The notes under the pieces: generated by a model
The model's database searches: none
What the model was told of the DNA's origin: nothing
The model's input: the letters and a program-made list of their open reading frames with translations, nothing else
Position numbers and translations under genes: made by a program
In this document: positions 34,626 to 44,335 of the stretch, in pieces
Position numbering within the stretch: position 1 is the stretch's first letter
Layout: every line of letters starts with the position of its first letter
Assembly (NCBI GenBank): GCA_016192065.1
Contig: JACPUX010000047.1
Location: 1 to 61,540, forward strand
Origin: Betaproteobacteria bacterium
Lineage (GTDB): Bacteria > Pseudomonadota > Gammaproteobacteria > Burkholderiales > Casimicrobiaceae
Length of the DNA stretch: 61,540 bases
Direction: 5' to 3'

Positions 34626-35549
34626 TTAGATTTCCTGGATTCCGGCTCTTGCCGAAATGGCGAATCCTGGTTTGATCGGCGTCTCCCTGACGCGCGAACC
34701 TCTACCCGCAACTTGGCTCTCGGCGATCGCGTCGGCAATGCGACTGCGCGCCACCGCGCTGAGAATTCGCCGATCGGCGCCGCTGGGGATGACTGGCAGT
34801 ACTTGGAGCAGCACCCGGAGTTCTCGCGCCGCGGCGATGCGCCAGATGGACTGGAGCAGCGAGGTTTCACCACAATACGCGGCCGCCTGCGCGCCGGCAC
34901 CGCCGGCGTCGAAATAGGTGAGCGCCAGTGGCTGCAGCGGCATACCAGCATCCAGTGCGCCCTGGAGCAAGGCGGCATGAAAAGGCAATAGGGCGGTGCC
35001 GTCGCTGGTGGTGCCCTCAGGGAAGACCGCAAGCGATCGGCCTTGGGCGAGACGCTCGGCGACCAGCGTGGCAGTCTGGCGCGCGGCGCGGCGGCTGCCC
35101 CGGGGCAGAAAGACCGTTTCCGTGTGCGCGCACAGCCAGCCCACGACCGGCCATCGCCGCACCTCGGCCTTGCACACGAAAGCGGTCGGGACGAGTGCGT
35201 TGATGACGAAAATGTCCAGCCAGGACACATGGTTGGCGACCAACAAGCACGGGGCCGACGGCAATTCGCCTGAGGATTCGCGGCGCACTCCCAGAATGCC
35301 AAGGAGTTGCCGAGACCAGCGCCGTTTCAAGGTTAAATGCGCCGGCCGCGGCAACCAGGGGTAGAGCAGCGCCACGGTGGCGATCGCCCAGGCGAGGTGC
35401 AGGCCCACACGCCCCACCCGAAAGGCGGCGCGCCAACGCAGTCCCGCCATCGCCACGCTTCGCGATGAAGTAGCCCGGCCCCGCTCTTCAAATGGGTCGT
35501 CGACCGGCACCGGCATTGCCACCGCCTGGACGTTCTGCGCCCCGGTCAT
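34626..35549 (-). CDS. olsA: 1-acyl-glycerol/lyso-ornithine-lipid acyltransferase, PlsC/OlsA type
   Basis: The 307-residue protein has the PlsC acyltransferase motifs: NHVSWLD (H-x4-D), a downstream RxxxxxE-like VFLPRGSRRAA, and FPEGTTS. A hydrophobic segment near 48-68 anchors it. Alone it could be any PlsC homologue. Because its start overlaps the stop of an OlsB-like gene (ATGA), the second acylation of ornithine lipid synthesis is the best reading. The two enzymes together make ornithine lipids at the inner membrane. Confidence 0.75.
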   Translation of the reverse strand: MTGAQNVQAVAMPVPVDDPFEERGRATSSRSVAMAGLRWRAAFRVGRVGLHLAWAIATVALLYPWLPRPAHLTLKRRWSRQLLGILGVRRESSGELPSAPCLLVANHVSWLDIFVINALVPTAFVCKAEVRRWPVVGWLCAHTETVFLPRGSRRAARQTATLVAERLAQGRSLAVFPEGTTSDGTALLPFHAALLQGALDAGMPLQPLALTYFDAGGAGAQAAAYCGETSLLQSIWRIAAARELRVLLQVLPVIPSGADRRILSAVARSRIADAIAESQVAGRGSRVRETPIKPGFAISARAGIQEI

Positions 35550-36304
35550 GCCGCTTGGCGCTCGACAAAGTGCCGGGCGTAACGCTGGTCCACCCGGGCC
35601 ATGGACATCATGATCAGAAGGTCGGCGGTGTTGAAGTCCGGATCCCAGGCCGGGTCGCCGCCCACCCAGGCGCCGGCGCGCAGATATCCCTTGATCAAGG
35701 GCGGCATTTCGGCCGGCTGTCCGGTATAGAGGCGATCCACGGGCAAAGGATGGCGCGGAAACACCCGGTACTCGACCGGCGCGAGGTGATCACCCAGCCG
35801 GCTGCACAGATTCGCCGCGGCGTGGCCACCATCGGCCATGCTGATACTGGCGCAACCGATCAGATAGCGGTAGTTTCCCTGGGCCATGTAGCGCGCCAGA
35901 CCACCCCAGAGCAGCGCGATGGTGCCGCCGGTGCGGTACTCCGGATCGATGCAAGAGCGCCCGATCTCCACCATGCCGCCGCGCAGGAGTTGCAAGCGGG
36001 TGAGGTCGAACTCGGTCTCCGAGTAATACCCTCCGATCCGCCGGGCGGCCTCAGGCGCGAGGATGCGGTAGGTACCCACCACGCGGTCGGCGCTTTCGTC
36101 GCGCACGATCAGGTGCTCGCAGAACGGGTCATAAATGTCTTGATCGACCCCAGGCTCGCGGCTGGGCAGCCTCGCCCCCATTTCCTCCGCGAAGATGCGA
36201 TAGCGCAGGCGCTGGGCCTCCAGGATCTCGGTTTTGCTCCGGGCTAGAGTCACCCGCAGCCCGGGGCGGCGCGACGCGCGCGCGTGTGGAGCCTGTTGCA
36301 GCAT
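35546..36304 (-). CDS. olsB: L-ornithine N-acyltransferase OlsB
   Basis: The 252-residue GNAT-fold enzyme begins at ATG 36304 after GGAGA. Motifs match OlsB: AQRLRYRIFAEEMGA, DPFCEHLIVRD, VGTYRIL, and GGMVEIGRSCIDPEYRTGGTIALLW. It acylates ornithine with a 3-hydroxyacyl-ACP, the first step of ornithine lipid synthesis. It is followed with a 4-bp overlap by the acyltransferase. The upstream 138-bp gap separates it from cfa. Regulation by phosphate is common for such genes, but I see no clear Pho box. Confidence 0.88.
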   Translation of the reverse strand: MLQQAPHARASRRPGLRVTLARSKTEILEAQRLRYRIFAEEMGARLPSREPGVDQDIYDPFCEHLIVRDESADRVVGTYRILAPEAARRIGGYYSETEFDLTRLQLLRGGMVEIGRSCIDPEYRTGGTIALLWGGLARYMAQGNYRYLIGCASISMADGGHAAANLCSRLGDHLAPVEYRVFPRHPLPVDRLYTGQPAEMPPLIKGYLRAGAWVGGDPAWDPDFNTADLLIMMSMARVDQRYARHFVERQAA

Positions 36305-36442
36305 GTCGTTTTCTCCATTGATTCGAGGTACGAGGCAATGTAAGAAAACGCTGTTGCAATTGCATGAAGGGCGCGTTGCGGCCCGATGACTGCGGCGTCG
36401 GAGCAAACGCCGTGGACAACCCGTTTCGGGCGGCGCCTTCGT

Positions 36443-37612
36443 TCAGCGCACCGAGCGGTACGCTCCGCCGCGCGCACGGCGGCTAAAGACGATTTGCCAG
36501 ACCTGTCCCTGGCGGGAACGGAAGTAACCGGCGCAGCAGAGCAGGTAATATTTCCACATGCGGAAGAAGCGCTCGCCGTAGCGCGCTTGCAGCCGTGGCC
36601 AGGCGCGCTGGAAATTTTCCCACCAGCTCAGGAGCGTGCGGTCGTAGTCCGGCCCGATGTTGTGCCAGTCCTCGATCAGCAATCGCCCCTCGGCGGCGCG
36701 CGCGATTTCGCTGCCGGCGGGAATCTTGCCATTGGGAAAGATGTAGGTTTCGATCCAGGCATCGACCGTCGGTGAGCTGATGTAATTGCCGATGGTATGC
36801 AGCAGGAACAGGCCGCGCGGCTCCAACAAATCCGCGACCTTGGAAAAGTAGGCCGGGTAATTCTTGCGCCCGACATGCTCGAACATGCCTACTGAAACCA
36901 CCTTGTCGAACCGCCCGGTGAGATCGCGGTAATCCAGAAGCACGATGTCGATCGGCCAGTCGGCGCAGCGTCTGCTCGCCAGGGCCTGCTGTTCGCGCGA
37001 GACCGTGATCCCGGTCACCACCGCGCCGTAATGCTCGGCGGCATGCCGGGCGAGACCGCCCCAGCCACAGCCGATGTCGAGCAGGTGCTCGCCGGGTTTG
37101 AGTTCGAGTTTGCGGCAGATCAGGTCGAGCTTGTCGCGCTGCGCCTGGTCGAGATCCTCGGCACCGGCCCAATAGCCGCAAGAGTAACTCATGCTGGGGT
37201 CGAGCATGGCTTCGAAGACATCGTTGCCGATGTCGTAATGGCGCTCGCCCACTTGAAAGGCGCGTCGGGCGGCTTGCCGATTCAGCAGCGATTGCCGCAG
37301 CAGCGACCCCAGCCGCCGCATCGGCCGGCGCCGTTCCAGCATCGCGTCAGCGTCGGCGGCGAGGAGCCGGCTAAACAGCTCGTCGAGCCGGGCACACTCC
37401 CAGAGGCCCTCCGTGTAGGCTTCGCCAAAGCCCAGCGAGCCCCGACGCAGAATGTAGCGATACAGTTTGGCATCGCGCACCTGAATGTCCCAGGGGGCAT
37501 CGCCGTTGAAACGCACGCCCGCCTTCTCGGCCAGGCGCGCCACCGCCCGAGGCGGGGCGCGGTGGTCGCGCACGCCGCGATAGCCCGGAGGCGGATGGAT
37601 GGTCTGTTGCAT
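36443..37612 (-). CDS. cfa: Cyclopropane-fatty-acyl-phospholipid synthase
   Basis: The 389-residue enzyme starts at ATG 37612 after GGAGGG. It has GERHYDIGNDVFEAMLDPSMSYS, the SAM site LLDIGCGWGGLARHAAE, EHVGRKNYPAYFSKV and the family's HTIGN and P-rich substrate motifs, including C-terminal WWENFQRAWP and YYLLCCAGYFR. It methylates cis double bonds in membrane phospholipids, using S-adenosylmethionine. It lies with the ornithine lipid genes on the same strand. Confidence 0.95.
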   Translation of the reverse strand: MQQTIHPPPGYRGVRDHRAPPRAVARLAEKAGVRFNGDAPWDIQVRDAKLYRYILRRGSLGFGEAYTEGLWECARLDELFSRLLAADADAMLERRRPMRRLGSLLRQSLLNRQAARRAFQVGERHYDIGNDVFEAMLDPSMSYSCGYWAGAEDLDQAQRDKLDLICRKLELKPGEHLLDIGCGWGGLARHAAEHYGAVVTGITVSREQQALASRRCADWPIDIVLLDYRDLTGRFDKVVSVGMFEHVGRKNYPAYFSKVADLLEPRGLFLLHTIGNYISSPTVDAWIETYIFPNGKIPAGSEIARAAEGRLLIEDWHNIGPDYDRTLLSWWENFQRAWPRLQARYGERFFRMWKYYLLCCAGYFRSRQGQVWQIVFSRRARGGAYRSVR

Positions 37613-37760
37613 GATGCCCTCCTGTCGGCGCGCGCTACTGCCCGCGCCGCGCACCCCCCCGATTCACGATTCTGGTCTCTGGCTCCTTCCCTCTTCCGGT
37701 CGCTGCGCTGATCTGTTGGTCTCGTACTGCTTGCTGCTGGATCCGGCCGCCGGCGCGCTT

Positions 37761-39608
37761 CTAGCGCAGGCGACTCGCGTCGCGCACCGCGCCGGTATCG
37801 GCCGAGGTGGTGAGCGCGGCATAAACCTTGAGCGCCGCTGAAACCTCGCGCTGGCGCGCCGCCGGTTGCCAGGCCCGCTCGCCCAAGGCCTGCATGGCGC
37901 GGCGGCGGGCTGCCAGTTCCTCGGCGCCGACCGCCAGATGAATGCCTCGCTCTGGAATGTCGATGTCGATGCGATCACCCTCCACGATCAAGCCTATGGC
38001 ACCTCCGGCCGCGGCCTCCGGTGAGGCGTGCCCGATCGAAAGCCCGGAAGTGCCGCCCGAAAAACGCCCGTCGGTCAGGAGCGCGCATTGTTTGCCCAAG
38101 CCCTTGGACTTCAGGTAACTGGTGGGATAGAGCATCTCCTGCATACCCGGCCCACCTCTAGGCCCTTCATAGCGTATCACCACCACGTCGCCCGGAACGA
38201 TCTGGTCGGTCAGGATCTTCTGCACCGCTTCCTCCTGCGATTCGCACACCCGCGCGCGGCCACTGAAGCGCAGGATCGATTCATCGACTCCGGCGGTCTT
38301 GACCATGCAGCCTTGCTCGGCGATGTTGCCGAAGAGCACGGCGAGGCCGCCATCCTGCGAGTAAGCGTGGGCAAGGTCCCGAATGCAACCGCCTTGGCGA
38401 TCGAGGTCCAGGGTCTCGTAGCGCCGCGCCTGAGAGAACGCGCTCTGACTGGGGACGCCGCCCGGGGCCGCGCGGTAGAAGTCCTGGATTACCGGATCAG
38501 GGCTGCGCTTGACGTCCCAGCGCGCCAGCGCCTCGCCCAGAGTGGGTGCATGGACGGTGCAAGCCTCGGCATTGAGGAGTCCGGCGCGCTCGAGTTCACC
38601 CAGTATGCCCATGACCCCGCCGGCGCGGTGGACGTCTTCGAGGTGATAATCCTGGGTCGCGGGCGCGACCTTGGCGAGACAGGGTACGCGACGCGACAGG
38701 CGATCGATGTCGCGCATGCTGAAATCCACCCCACCTTCCCGGGCCGCCGCCAGGAGATGCAGCACGGTGTTGGTCGAGCCGCCCATGGCGATATCCAGGG
38801 TCATGGCATTTTCGAAGGCGGCGAAGCTCGCCACGGAGCGGGGCAGCACAGCAGGGTCGCCACCTTCATAGTAGCGCCGGCACAGTTCAACGATGAGCCG
38901 CCCGGCGCGCAGGAAGAGTTGCCGGCGGTCGGCATGGGTGGCCAGCAGCGAACCGTTGCCCGGCAGCGCAAGGCCCAGGGCTTCGGTCAGGCAGTTCATG
39001 GAGTTGGCGGTGAACATGCCCGAACAGGAGCCGCAGGTCGGGCAGGCAGCGCTCTCCATGGCGGCGACTTCGGCGTCGGAGTTGTGATCGTCGCCCGCCT
39101 CGATCATGGCGTCGATCAAGTCCACCTGTCGCGCCTTGCCTTGCCAAAGCACTTTGCCCGCCTCCATCGGCCCGCCGGAGACGAATACCGCCGGGATATT
39201 GAGCCGCAAGGCGGCCATGAGCATACCCGGGGTGATCTTGTCGCAATTGGAAATGCACACCAGGGCATCGGCGCAATGCGCGTTGACCATGTACTCGACC
39301 GAATCGGCGATGAGTTCGCGCGAGGGCAGCGAATAGAGCATGCCGCCATGACCCATGGCGATGCCATCATCGATGGCAATGGTGTTGAATTCCTTGCCCA
39401 CGCCCCCGGCGGCCTCGATTTCGCGCACCACCATCTGCCCCAAATCCTTCAGATGCACATGTCCGGGCACAAATTGGGTGAAGGAATTGACCACCGCGAT
39501 GATCGGCTTGCCGAAGTCGCCTTCCTTCATGCCCGTGGCACGCCAAAGGGCGCGGGCGCCAGCCATGTTGCGGCCGTGGGTGGAAGTGCGGGAACGGTAG
39601 GCGGGCAT
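37761..39608 (-). CDS. ilvD: Dihydroxy-acid dehydratase
   Basis: The 615-residue enzyme has the conserved [22 protein letters not shown]-terminus region (split here), the cluster cysteines in [12 protein letters not shown] and [16 protein letters not shown], and [13 protein letters not shown] near the end. It catalyses the penultimate step of isoleucine and valine synthesis with an Fe-S cluster. Start ATG 39608 has GAGGAG upstream. It is divergent from the EF-G gene. Confidence 0.97.
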   Translation of the reverse strand: MPAYRSRTSTHGRNMAGARALWRATGMKEGDFGKPIIAVVNSFTQFVPGHVHLKDLGQMVVREIEAAGGVGKEFNTIAIDDGIAMGHGGMLYSLPSRELIADSVEYMVNAHCADALVCISNCDKITPGMLMAALRLNIPAVFVSGGPMEAGKVLWQGKARQVDLIDAMIEAGDDHNSDAEVAAMESAACPTCGSCSGMFTANSMNCLTEALGLALPGNGSLLATHADRRQLFLRAGRLIVELCRRYYEGGDPAVLPRSVASFAAFENAMTLDIAMGGSTNTVLHLLAAAREGGVDFSMRDIDRLSRRVPCLAKVAPATQDYHLEDVHRAGGVMGILGELERAGLLNAEACTVHAPTLGEALARWDVKRSPDPVIQDFYRAAPGGVPSQSAFSQARRYETLDLDRQGGCIRDLAHAYSQDGGLAVLFGNIAEQGCMVKTAGVDESILRFSGRARVCESQEEAVQKILTDQIVPGDVVVIRYEGPRGGPGMQEMLYPTSYLKSKGLGKQCALLTDGRFSGGTSGLSIGHASPEAAAGGAIGLIVEGDRIDIDIPERGIHLAVGAEELAARRRAMQALGERAWQPAARQREVSAALKVYAALTTSADTGAVRDASRLR

Positions 39609-39757
39609 GGCGACTCCTCGGTGATCGGTGGCCGCGCCGCGGCGGCCGGCAACGGTGTATTTTAGCGCGCCCGGCCGCGGGGTGGTGAAGCCCCGCGCCT
39701 GGCGGCAACTGCTACAATGCTTCGCAACAGCGTCGTTATTCGATCGGGAGGAAGTTC

Positions 39758-41812
39758 ATGCCTAGGTACACAACCGATGCCATTCGCGCGATCGCCCTGG
39801 TGGGTCATGGCGGCGCGGGAAAAACCACGCTGGCGGAAGCCCTGCTCCATGCCGCCGGCGCGATCAAGGCCATGGGCAGCGTGGAAAAGGGCAATACGGT
39901 CTGTGATTTCGACCCCATGGAGAAGTCCGCCGGGCATTCCCTGCAATCGGCGCTGATTCATTTCGCCTGGCGCGATGTCCACGTCCATGTCATCGACACT
40001 CCGGGCTACCCCGACTTCTCCGGGCAATCGATCGAAGCCCTGGCGGCGGTGGAAACCGCGGTGGTGGTCATCAATGCCCAGACCGGCATTGAACTGGCCA
40101 CCGAGCGCATGATGCGTTGGGCCGCCAATCGGGGCTTGGCAAGGATGATCGTGGTCAACAAGATCGACGCCGACAATGTCGATCTGCCTGGCTTGGTGAA
40201 CCAGATTCGGGAGCGTTTCGGCAAGACCTGCATGCTGCTCGACCTGCCCGCCCATGACCGCCACGACGTGGTGGAGGTGCTGGAACACAGCTCCGGCGAC
40301 GCGGATTTCGAGTCGGTGGCCGAAGCCCACCGGGCGCTGATCGACCAGATCGTCGAGGAGGACGAATCACTGCTGGCGCGATACCTCGAAGACGGCGCCG
40401 ATCCCAAGCCCACCGAACTGCACGCGCCCTTCGAGAAGGCGCTGCGCGAAGGCCATCTGGTCCCCATTCTCTTCACCTCCGCCAGGACCGGCGCGGGCGT
40501 GCGCGAGCTCTTGGATGTATTGGCCACGCTCGCCCCAAGTCCCAGGGAAGGTAATCCGCCGCCTTTCTATCGTGGCGCGCCGGGCGACCCCGCGGCAGAG
40601 GCGTTTTCCCCCGAAGCGGATGCGGACCAGCATGTACTGGCGCATGTGTTCAAGGTCGTGGTTGATCCCTTCGTCGGCAAACTCGGGATCTTCCGCGTCT
40701 ACCAAGGCACCGTGCGCAAGGACAGCCAGCTCTACATCGGCGAGGGCAAGCGCCCGTTCAAGGCCGGGCATTTGTTCATGCTTCAGGGCAAAGACTATGT
40801 GGAGGTCGATGAGCTGGTGCCGGGCGACATTGGTGCGGTGGCCAAAGTCGAAGAAATCAGTTTCGACTGCGTCCTGCACGACTCTCACGACGAAGACCAC
40901 TTGCATCTCAAACCCCTCGAGTTCCCGCAACCGATGCAGGGTTTGGCGGTGGAAACCCAACGCAAGGGCGACGAGCAGCGACTTTTCGACGTGCTGCACA
41001 AGCTGGAGATGGAAGACCCCTGTTTCGTGGTCGAGCGCCACCCCACCACCAACGAAACCGTGATCCGCGGTTTGGGCGAAATCCACCTCAAGTCCAAGCT
41101 GGACAAGATGGCCAGCCAATATAAGATCGAAGTCACCACCGCACCGCCGCGCATTCCCTACCGCGAGACCATCTCTCGCCACGCCGAGGGGCACCATCGC
41201 CACAAGAAGCAGAGCGGCGGCGCCGGACAGTTCGGCGAAGTGTTCCTCAAGATCGAGCCCAGGGAGCGCGGCAGCGGCTTTGAGTTCGTCGATCACGTCA
41301 AGGGCGGGGTCATCCCCACGGTGTTCCTGCCGGCGGTTGAAAAAGGCGTTCGCCAGGCCCTGCACGACGGCGTGGTCGCGGGCCACCCGGTGGACGATGT
41401 CCGAGTGATCGTCTACGACGGCAAAACCCACCCGGTGGACGGCAAGGAAGTCGCCTTCGTCACCGCCGGGCGCAAGGCCACCATCGCGGCCATTCTGGCG
41501 GCCTCGCCGATCGTGCTGGAGCCCATCGTGCGGATCGAGGTGGTGGGCCCCAATGACGCCGTCGGAGACCTTTCCGGCGAACTCTCGGGCCGGCGTGGGC
41601 ACATCACCGGCACGGAAAACCGGGTTCCCGGAACCAGCGCGATCACTGGCGAGGTGCCGCTGGCCGAAATCACCGAATTTCAATCGCGCCTGAAATCCCT
41701 GACTGGCGGCCAGGGCTCGTACAGCATCGAATTCAGCCACTATGCCCAGGTGCCGCCACCGGTACAGGCGCAGCTCGCGGCCAAATTCAAACTGCGCGAC
41801 GAGGAAGATTGA
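39758..41812 (+). CDS. Elongation factor G, second type
   Basis: The 684-residue GTPase has G1 GHGGAGKTTL, G3 DTPGYPDF and G4 NKIDAD, followed by domains II-V with RGLGEIHLKSKLDKM and a C-terminal GRRGHITGTE. The G1 sequence GHGGAGKT and the isolated location, with no rpsL/rpsG/tuf, mark a paralogue rather than the main translocation factor. Such EF-G2 proteins are linked to recycling or stress translation, but roles vary. The ATG has GGGAGGAAG upstream, and a TACAAT hexamer lies at 39713-39718. Confidence 0.9.
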   Translation: MPRYTTDAIRAIALVGHGGAGKTTLAEALLHAAGAIKAMGSVEKGNTVCDFDPMEKSAGHSLQSALIHFAWRDVHVHVIDTPGYPDFSGQSIEALAAVETAVVVINAQTGIELATERMMRWAANRGLARMIVVNKIDADNVDLPGLVNQIRERFGKTCMLLDLPAHDRHDVVEVLEHSSGDADFESVAEAHRALIDQIVEEDESLLARYLEDGADPKPTELHAPFEKALREGHLVPILFTSARTGAGVRELLDVLATLAPSPREGNPPPFYRGAPGDPAAEAFSPEADADQHVLAHVFKVVVDPFVGKLGIFRVYQGTVRKDSQLYIGEGKRPFKAGHLFMLQGKDYVEVDELVPGDIGAVAKVEEISFDCVLHDSHDEDHLHLKPLEFPQPMQGLAVETQRKGDEQRLFDVLHKLEMEDPCFVVERHPTTNETVIRGLGEIHLKSKLDKMASQYKIEVTTAPPRIPYRETISRHAEGHHRHKKQSGGAGQFGEVFLKIEPRERGSGFEFVDHVKGGVIPTVFLPAVEKGVRQALHDGVVAGHPVDDVRVIVYDGKTHPVDGKEVAFVTAGRKATIAAILAASPIVLEPIVRIEVVGPNDAVGDLSGELSGRRGHITGTENRVPGTSAITGEVPLAEITEFQSRLKSLTGGQGSYSIEFSHYAQVPPPVQAQLAAKFKLRDEED

Positions 41813-41943
41813 GCTGCTGCAAATTCCCCGCTGGCACTCCGTCGCCCTCAAGCTTTGGGGGGAGCCTGCCGTAGCCGGATAGGGGATGCCGCCGTTAGGG
41901 CGGTGGTTGCCGCTCAGGCGCGCATCGGCTTTGACACCAGATC

Positions 41944-43566
41944 ATGGATGATTTCAGCAGTCTATCGGCGTTGATCATCGAGTCGCACGTTGGCATGCGC
42001 GGCAATCTGCGCAACATGCTCAACAGTTGCGGCATTACCCAGATCCAGTACGCCGGTACCGCCAACGGTGCCATACGCAGGCTCAAAGAGCGCTACTACG
42101 ACCTGATCCTGTGCGAATATCATTTCAACGAGGGCCAGGACGGCCAGCATTTCCTTGAAGACGCGCGCCATCACAATCTCCTGCCGCTCTCCACCATTTT
42201 CTTCATGGTGACCAGTGAATCGAGTTATGAGCGCGTGGTCAGCGCCGCCGAACTGGCGCCCAGCGACTATCTCCTGAAGCCTTTCGCCGCGGAAACGATG
42301 TTCGATCGCATTTTCCGCGCCCTGCGCAAACGCGAGGTCTTTCTGCCCGCCTTCAAGCTCATGGAGAAGGGCGAAGCGCGCGACGCCATCGCGCACTGCC
42401 TGGATGGACGCGCGAGGTTCCCGCAATATGCGGTCGACTTCCTGCGCTTGGCGGCGGAACTGCATGTGGCGCTGGGCGAAGCCGATCGCGCCCAGGAGAT
42501 CTACAAGGAAGTGCTGGAACTAAAGGCAGTGCCCTGGGCGCGGCTCGGCCTGGCGAAAACGCTGTTCATGCAGAAGGAGTTCGGCGAGGCCGAGGAACTC
42601 CTCGAAAATCTGATCAGCGAAAGCAAGAATTATCTCGATGCCTACGATTGGCTGGCCAAGGCCAAGGAAGCCAAAGGCAGCATCGAGGCGGCCCTCGACG
42701 TACTGGCCGACGCCGTGGCGGTATCCCCGCATGTGGTGCGACGCCTGCGTAAACTCGGCGACATGGCGATCGAGGCCGGTGACCACCAGACCGCCGAAAA
42801 GGTGCTCTCGGAAGTCGTACACCAGGGCAAGTACTCGGAATTCCGCAATCCCGAGGACCACGTCAAGCTGGTGCGGGCCTTGGTCGGACAGGGTGATGTC
42901 GACGGCGCCGGCAAGGTCATCCGCGACCTCGACCGCTCCATGCGCGGGGTCGAGACCACCGAGGCCTGCTCAGCCTTATCCCAGGCCATGGTGCTCACCC
43001 AGACTGGCGACACCAAAGGAGCGGCGGCGGCGCTGGTCAAGGCGGTGGAGGCCAGCCGCGGTCGCACCGATTTGTCCGATGGGGTCAAGATGGAGCTGGC
43101 GCGCAATTGCCTGAAGCTCGAAATGGAGACCGAGGCCTCGGACGTGATCTGCGAAGTCATGCGCAATGCCCCGGACGAAGTGGCGATCGCCAAAGCCAAA
43201 GCGATCTTCGAAGCGGCCGGGCGGGGCCATCTCGCCGAACAATTGGCCGAGAGCATCCGCCGCGAGGTGGTGGACCTGATCTCCACTGGCGCCGAGAAAG
43301 CGCGTGCCGGCGACTTCGAAGGCGCGGTAGCGCTGATGCTTGAAGCGGCCAAAAAGATGCCCAGCAATACTCAGGTGGCCTTCAATGCCGCCCTGGCCAT
43401 CGTGAAGTGTCTGGAGAACAAAGGCTGGGACGAAAATCTCGCCGACCAGGGCCGCCGTTTCATCGAAAGGGTGCGCAGCCTCGACCCGAGCAATGCGCGC
43501 CTGCCGGCCCTGGCCGACTATTATCAGGTGGTGGTGCAGAAATACGGCATGACGACACCGGGCTGA
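41944..43566 (+). CDS. Response regulator-like protein with TPR domain, receiver Asp replaced by Glu
   Basis: The 540-residue protein has an N-terminal receiver fold (ALIIESHVGMRGNLRNMLN, MVTSESSYERV, YLLKPFAAE) and then TPR-like helical repeats from about 140 to the end (AELHVALGEADRAQEIYKEV, LLENLISESKNYLDAYDWLAK). The position of the phosphorylated Asp reads LILCEYHFNEGQ, so it is E58, and the usual N-terminal acidic pair is E-S. The Lys of KPF remains. It is likely a phosphorylation-independent or constitutively active variant that binds partners through the TPRs. Similar TPR-receiver proteins usually carry CDY here. Confidence 0.88.
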   Translation: MDDFSSLSALIIESHVGMRGNLRNMLNSCGITQIQYAGTANGAIRRLKERYYDLILCEYHFNEGQDGQHFLEDARHHNLLPLSTIFFMVTSESSYERVVSAAELAPSDYLLKPFAAETMFDRIFRALRKREVFLPAFKLMEKGEARDAIAHCLDGRARFPQYAVDFLRLAAELHVALGEADRAQEIYKEVLELKAVPWARLGLAKTLFMQKEFGEAEELLENLISESKNYLDAYDWLAKAKEAKGSIEAALDVLADAVAVSPHVVRRLRKLGDMAIEAGDHQTAEKVLSEVVHQGKYSEFRNPEDHVKLVRALVGQGDVDGAGKVIRDLDRSMRGVETTEACSALSQAMVLTQTGDTKGAAAALVKAVEASRGRTDLSDGVKMELARNCLKLEMETEASDVICEVMRNAPDEVAIAKAKAIFEAAGRGHLAEQLAESIRREVVDLISTGAEKARAGDFEGAVALMLEAAKKMPSNTQVAFNAALAIVKCLENKGWDENLADQGRRFIERVRSLDPSNARLPALADYYQVVVQKYGMTTPG

Positions 43567-43695
43567 CCAGGCTCGATCCCCAACCGCGCGTCGCCCAGTG
43601 CCGTCCCCGTTCCTTGTCGCTGGAGCGACGTCGCTCGCTTGCTCAAGCAGCTTTCCCCGATTTGCGCGGGCGAGGGCGACGGGAGACGCCCTCCC

Positions 43696-44298
43696 TCATT
43701 CCGCCGCGACCAGCGGCTTGAGGTCCACAACCAGCGCGCGGCGGGTTTGCTCCGGCACCGGATCGATCGCGGCCCGGCAGGCAGGGTGATCCACACCGAC
43801 TGCCAGCGCCCCTCCGGCCAGCAGCGCGCCCCGCGTATCCTGGTCCAATTCGAAGCGCAAGAAATGCACCGCCGAGGTCTTGTCGGCGTCTTCTCGCTCG
43901 AGGTCCTCGTCGGCGATGGCGAATACTCGCCCGCAGCCAGCGGCCTGCACCCAGACGAGGTTCTCGATGCCCCTCAACTCGCGTAGCGCCTGGCGTCGCG
44001 CTTCCGGGTCGTCATATTCAATCATCAAGGTCGCTTTGAAATTGCCCCCATCGGGAACCAGCGCCCCGTACACGGCCAGTTCATCCTCGACGCCCGGCTC
44101 TTCGAAGATGCGTTCGATACGCAGCATTTCCTGCACTTGGTAGCGCATGCTCAGCTCATCTTCGAAGACCAGGGTGAGGTGTTCCCCCAAGGTCACGGTG
44201 CGAGGCTTCTTGTGCGTCAGCACCCGCGCGCGGAATTCCTTGCGCACCTTGGCGTAGGCCTCCAGGCTCAGGAGCTCCTTGCGGTCGATTCCGGTCAT
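43696..44298 (-). CDS. DUF3501 family protein
   Basis: The 200-residue protein starts at ATG 44298 with MTGIDRKELLSLEAYAKVRKEF. The block RVLTHKKPRTVTLGEHLTLVFED and IENLVWVQ fit DUF3501, known mainly as a neighbour of Fe-S oxidoreductases and rubrerythrin. The function is unknown. It follows the Fe-S gene by 37 bp. Confidence 0.85.
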   Translation of the reverse strand: MTGIDRKELLSLEAYAKVRKEFRARVLTHKKPRTVTLGEHLTLVFEDELSMRYQVQEMLRIERIFEEPGVEDELAVYGALVPDGGNFKATLMIEYDDPEARRQALRELRGIENLVWVQAAGCGRVFAIADEDLEREDADKTSAVHFLRFELDQDTRGALLAGGALAVGVDHPACRAAIDPVPEQTRRALVVDLKPLVAAE

Positions 44299-44335
44299 GG
44301 TGGTGTGTCGGCTCCGAAGGGCGCGCGGCTCATGT

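Noticed and set aside
40367..41851. 494-codon ORF antisense to EF-G
   Set aside because: Antisense to a fully conserved gene, with composition following from the EF-G codon bias.
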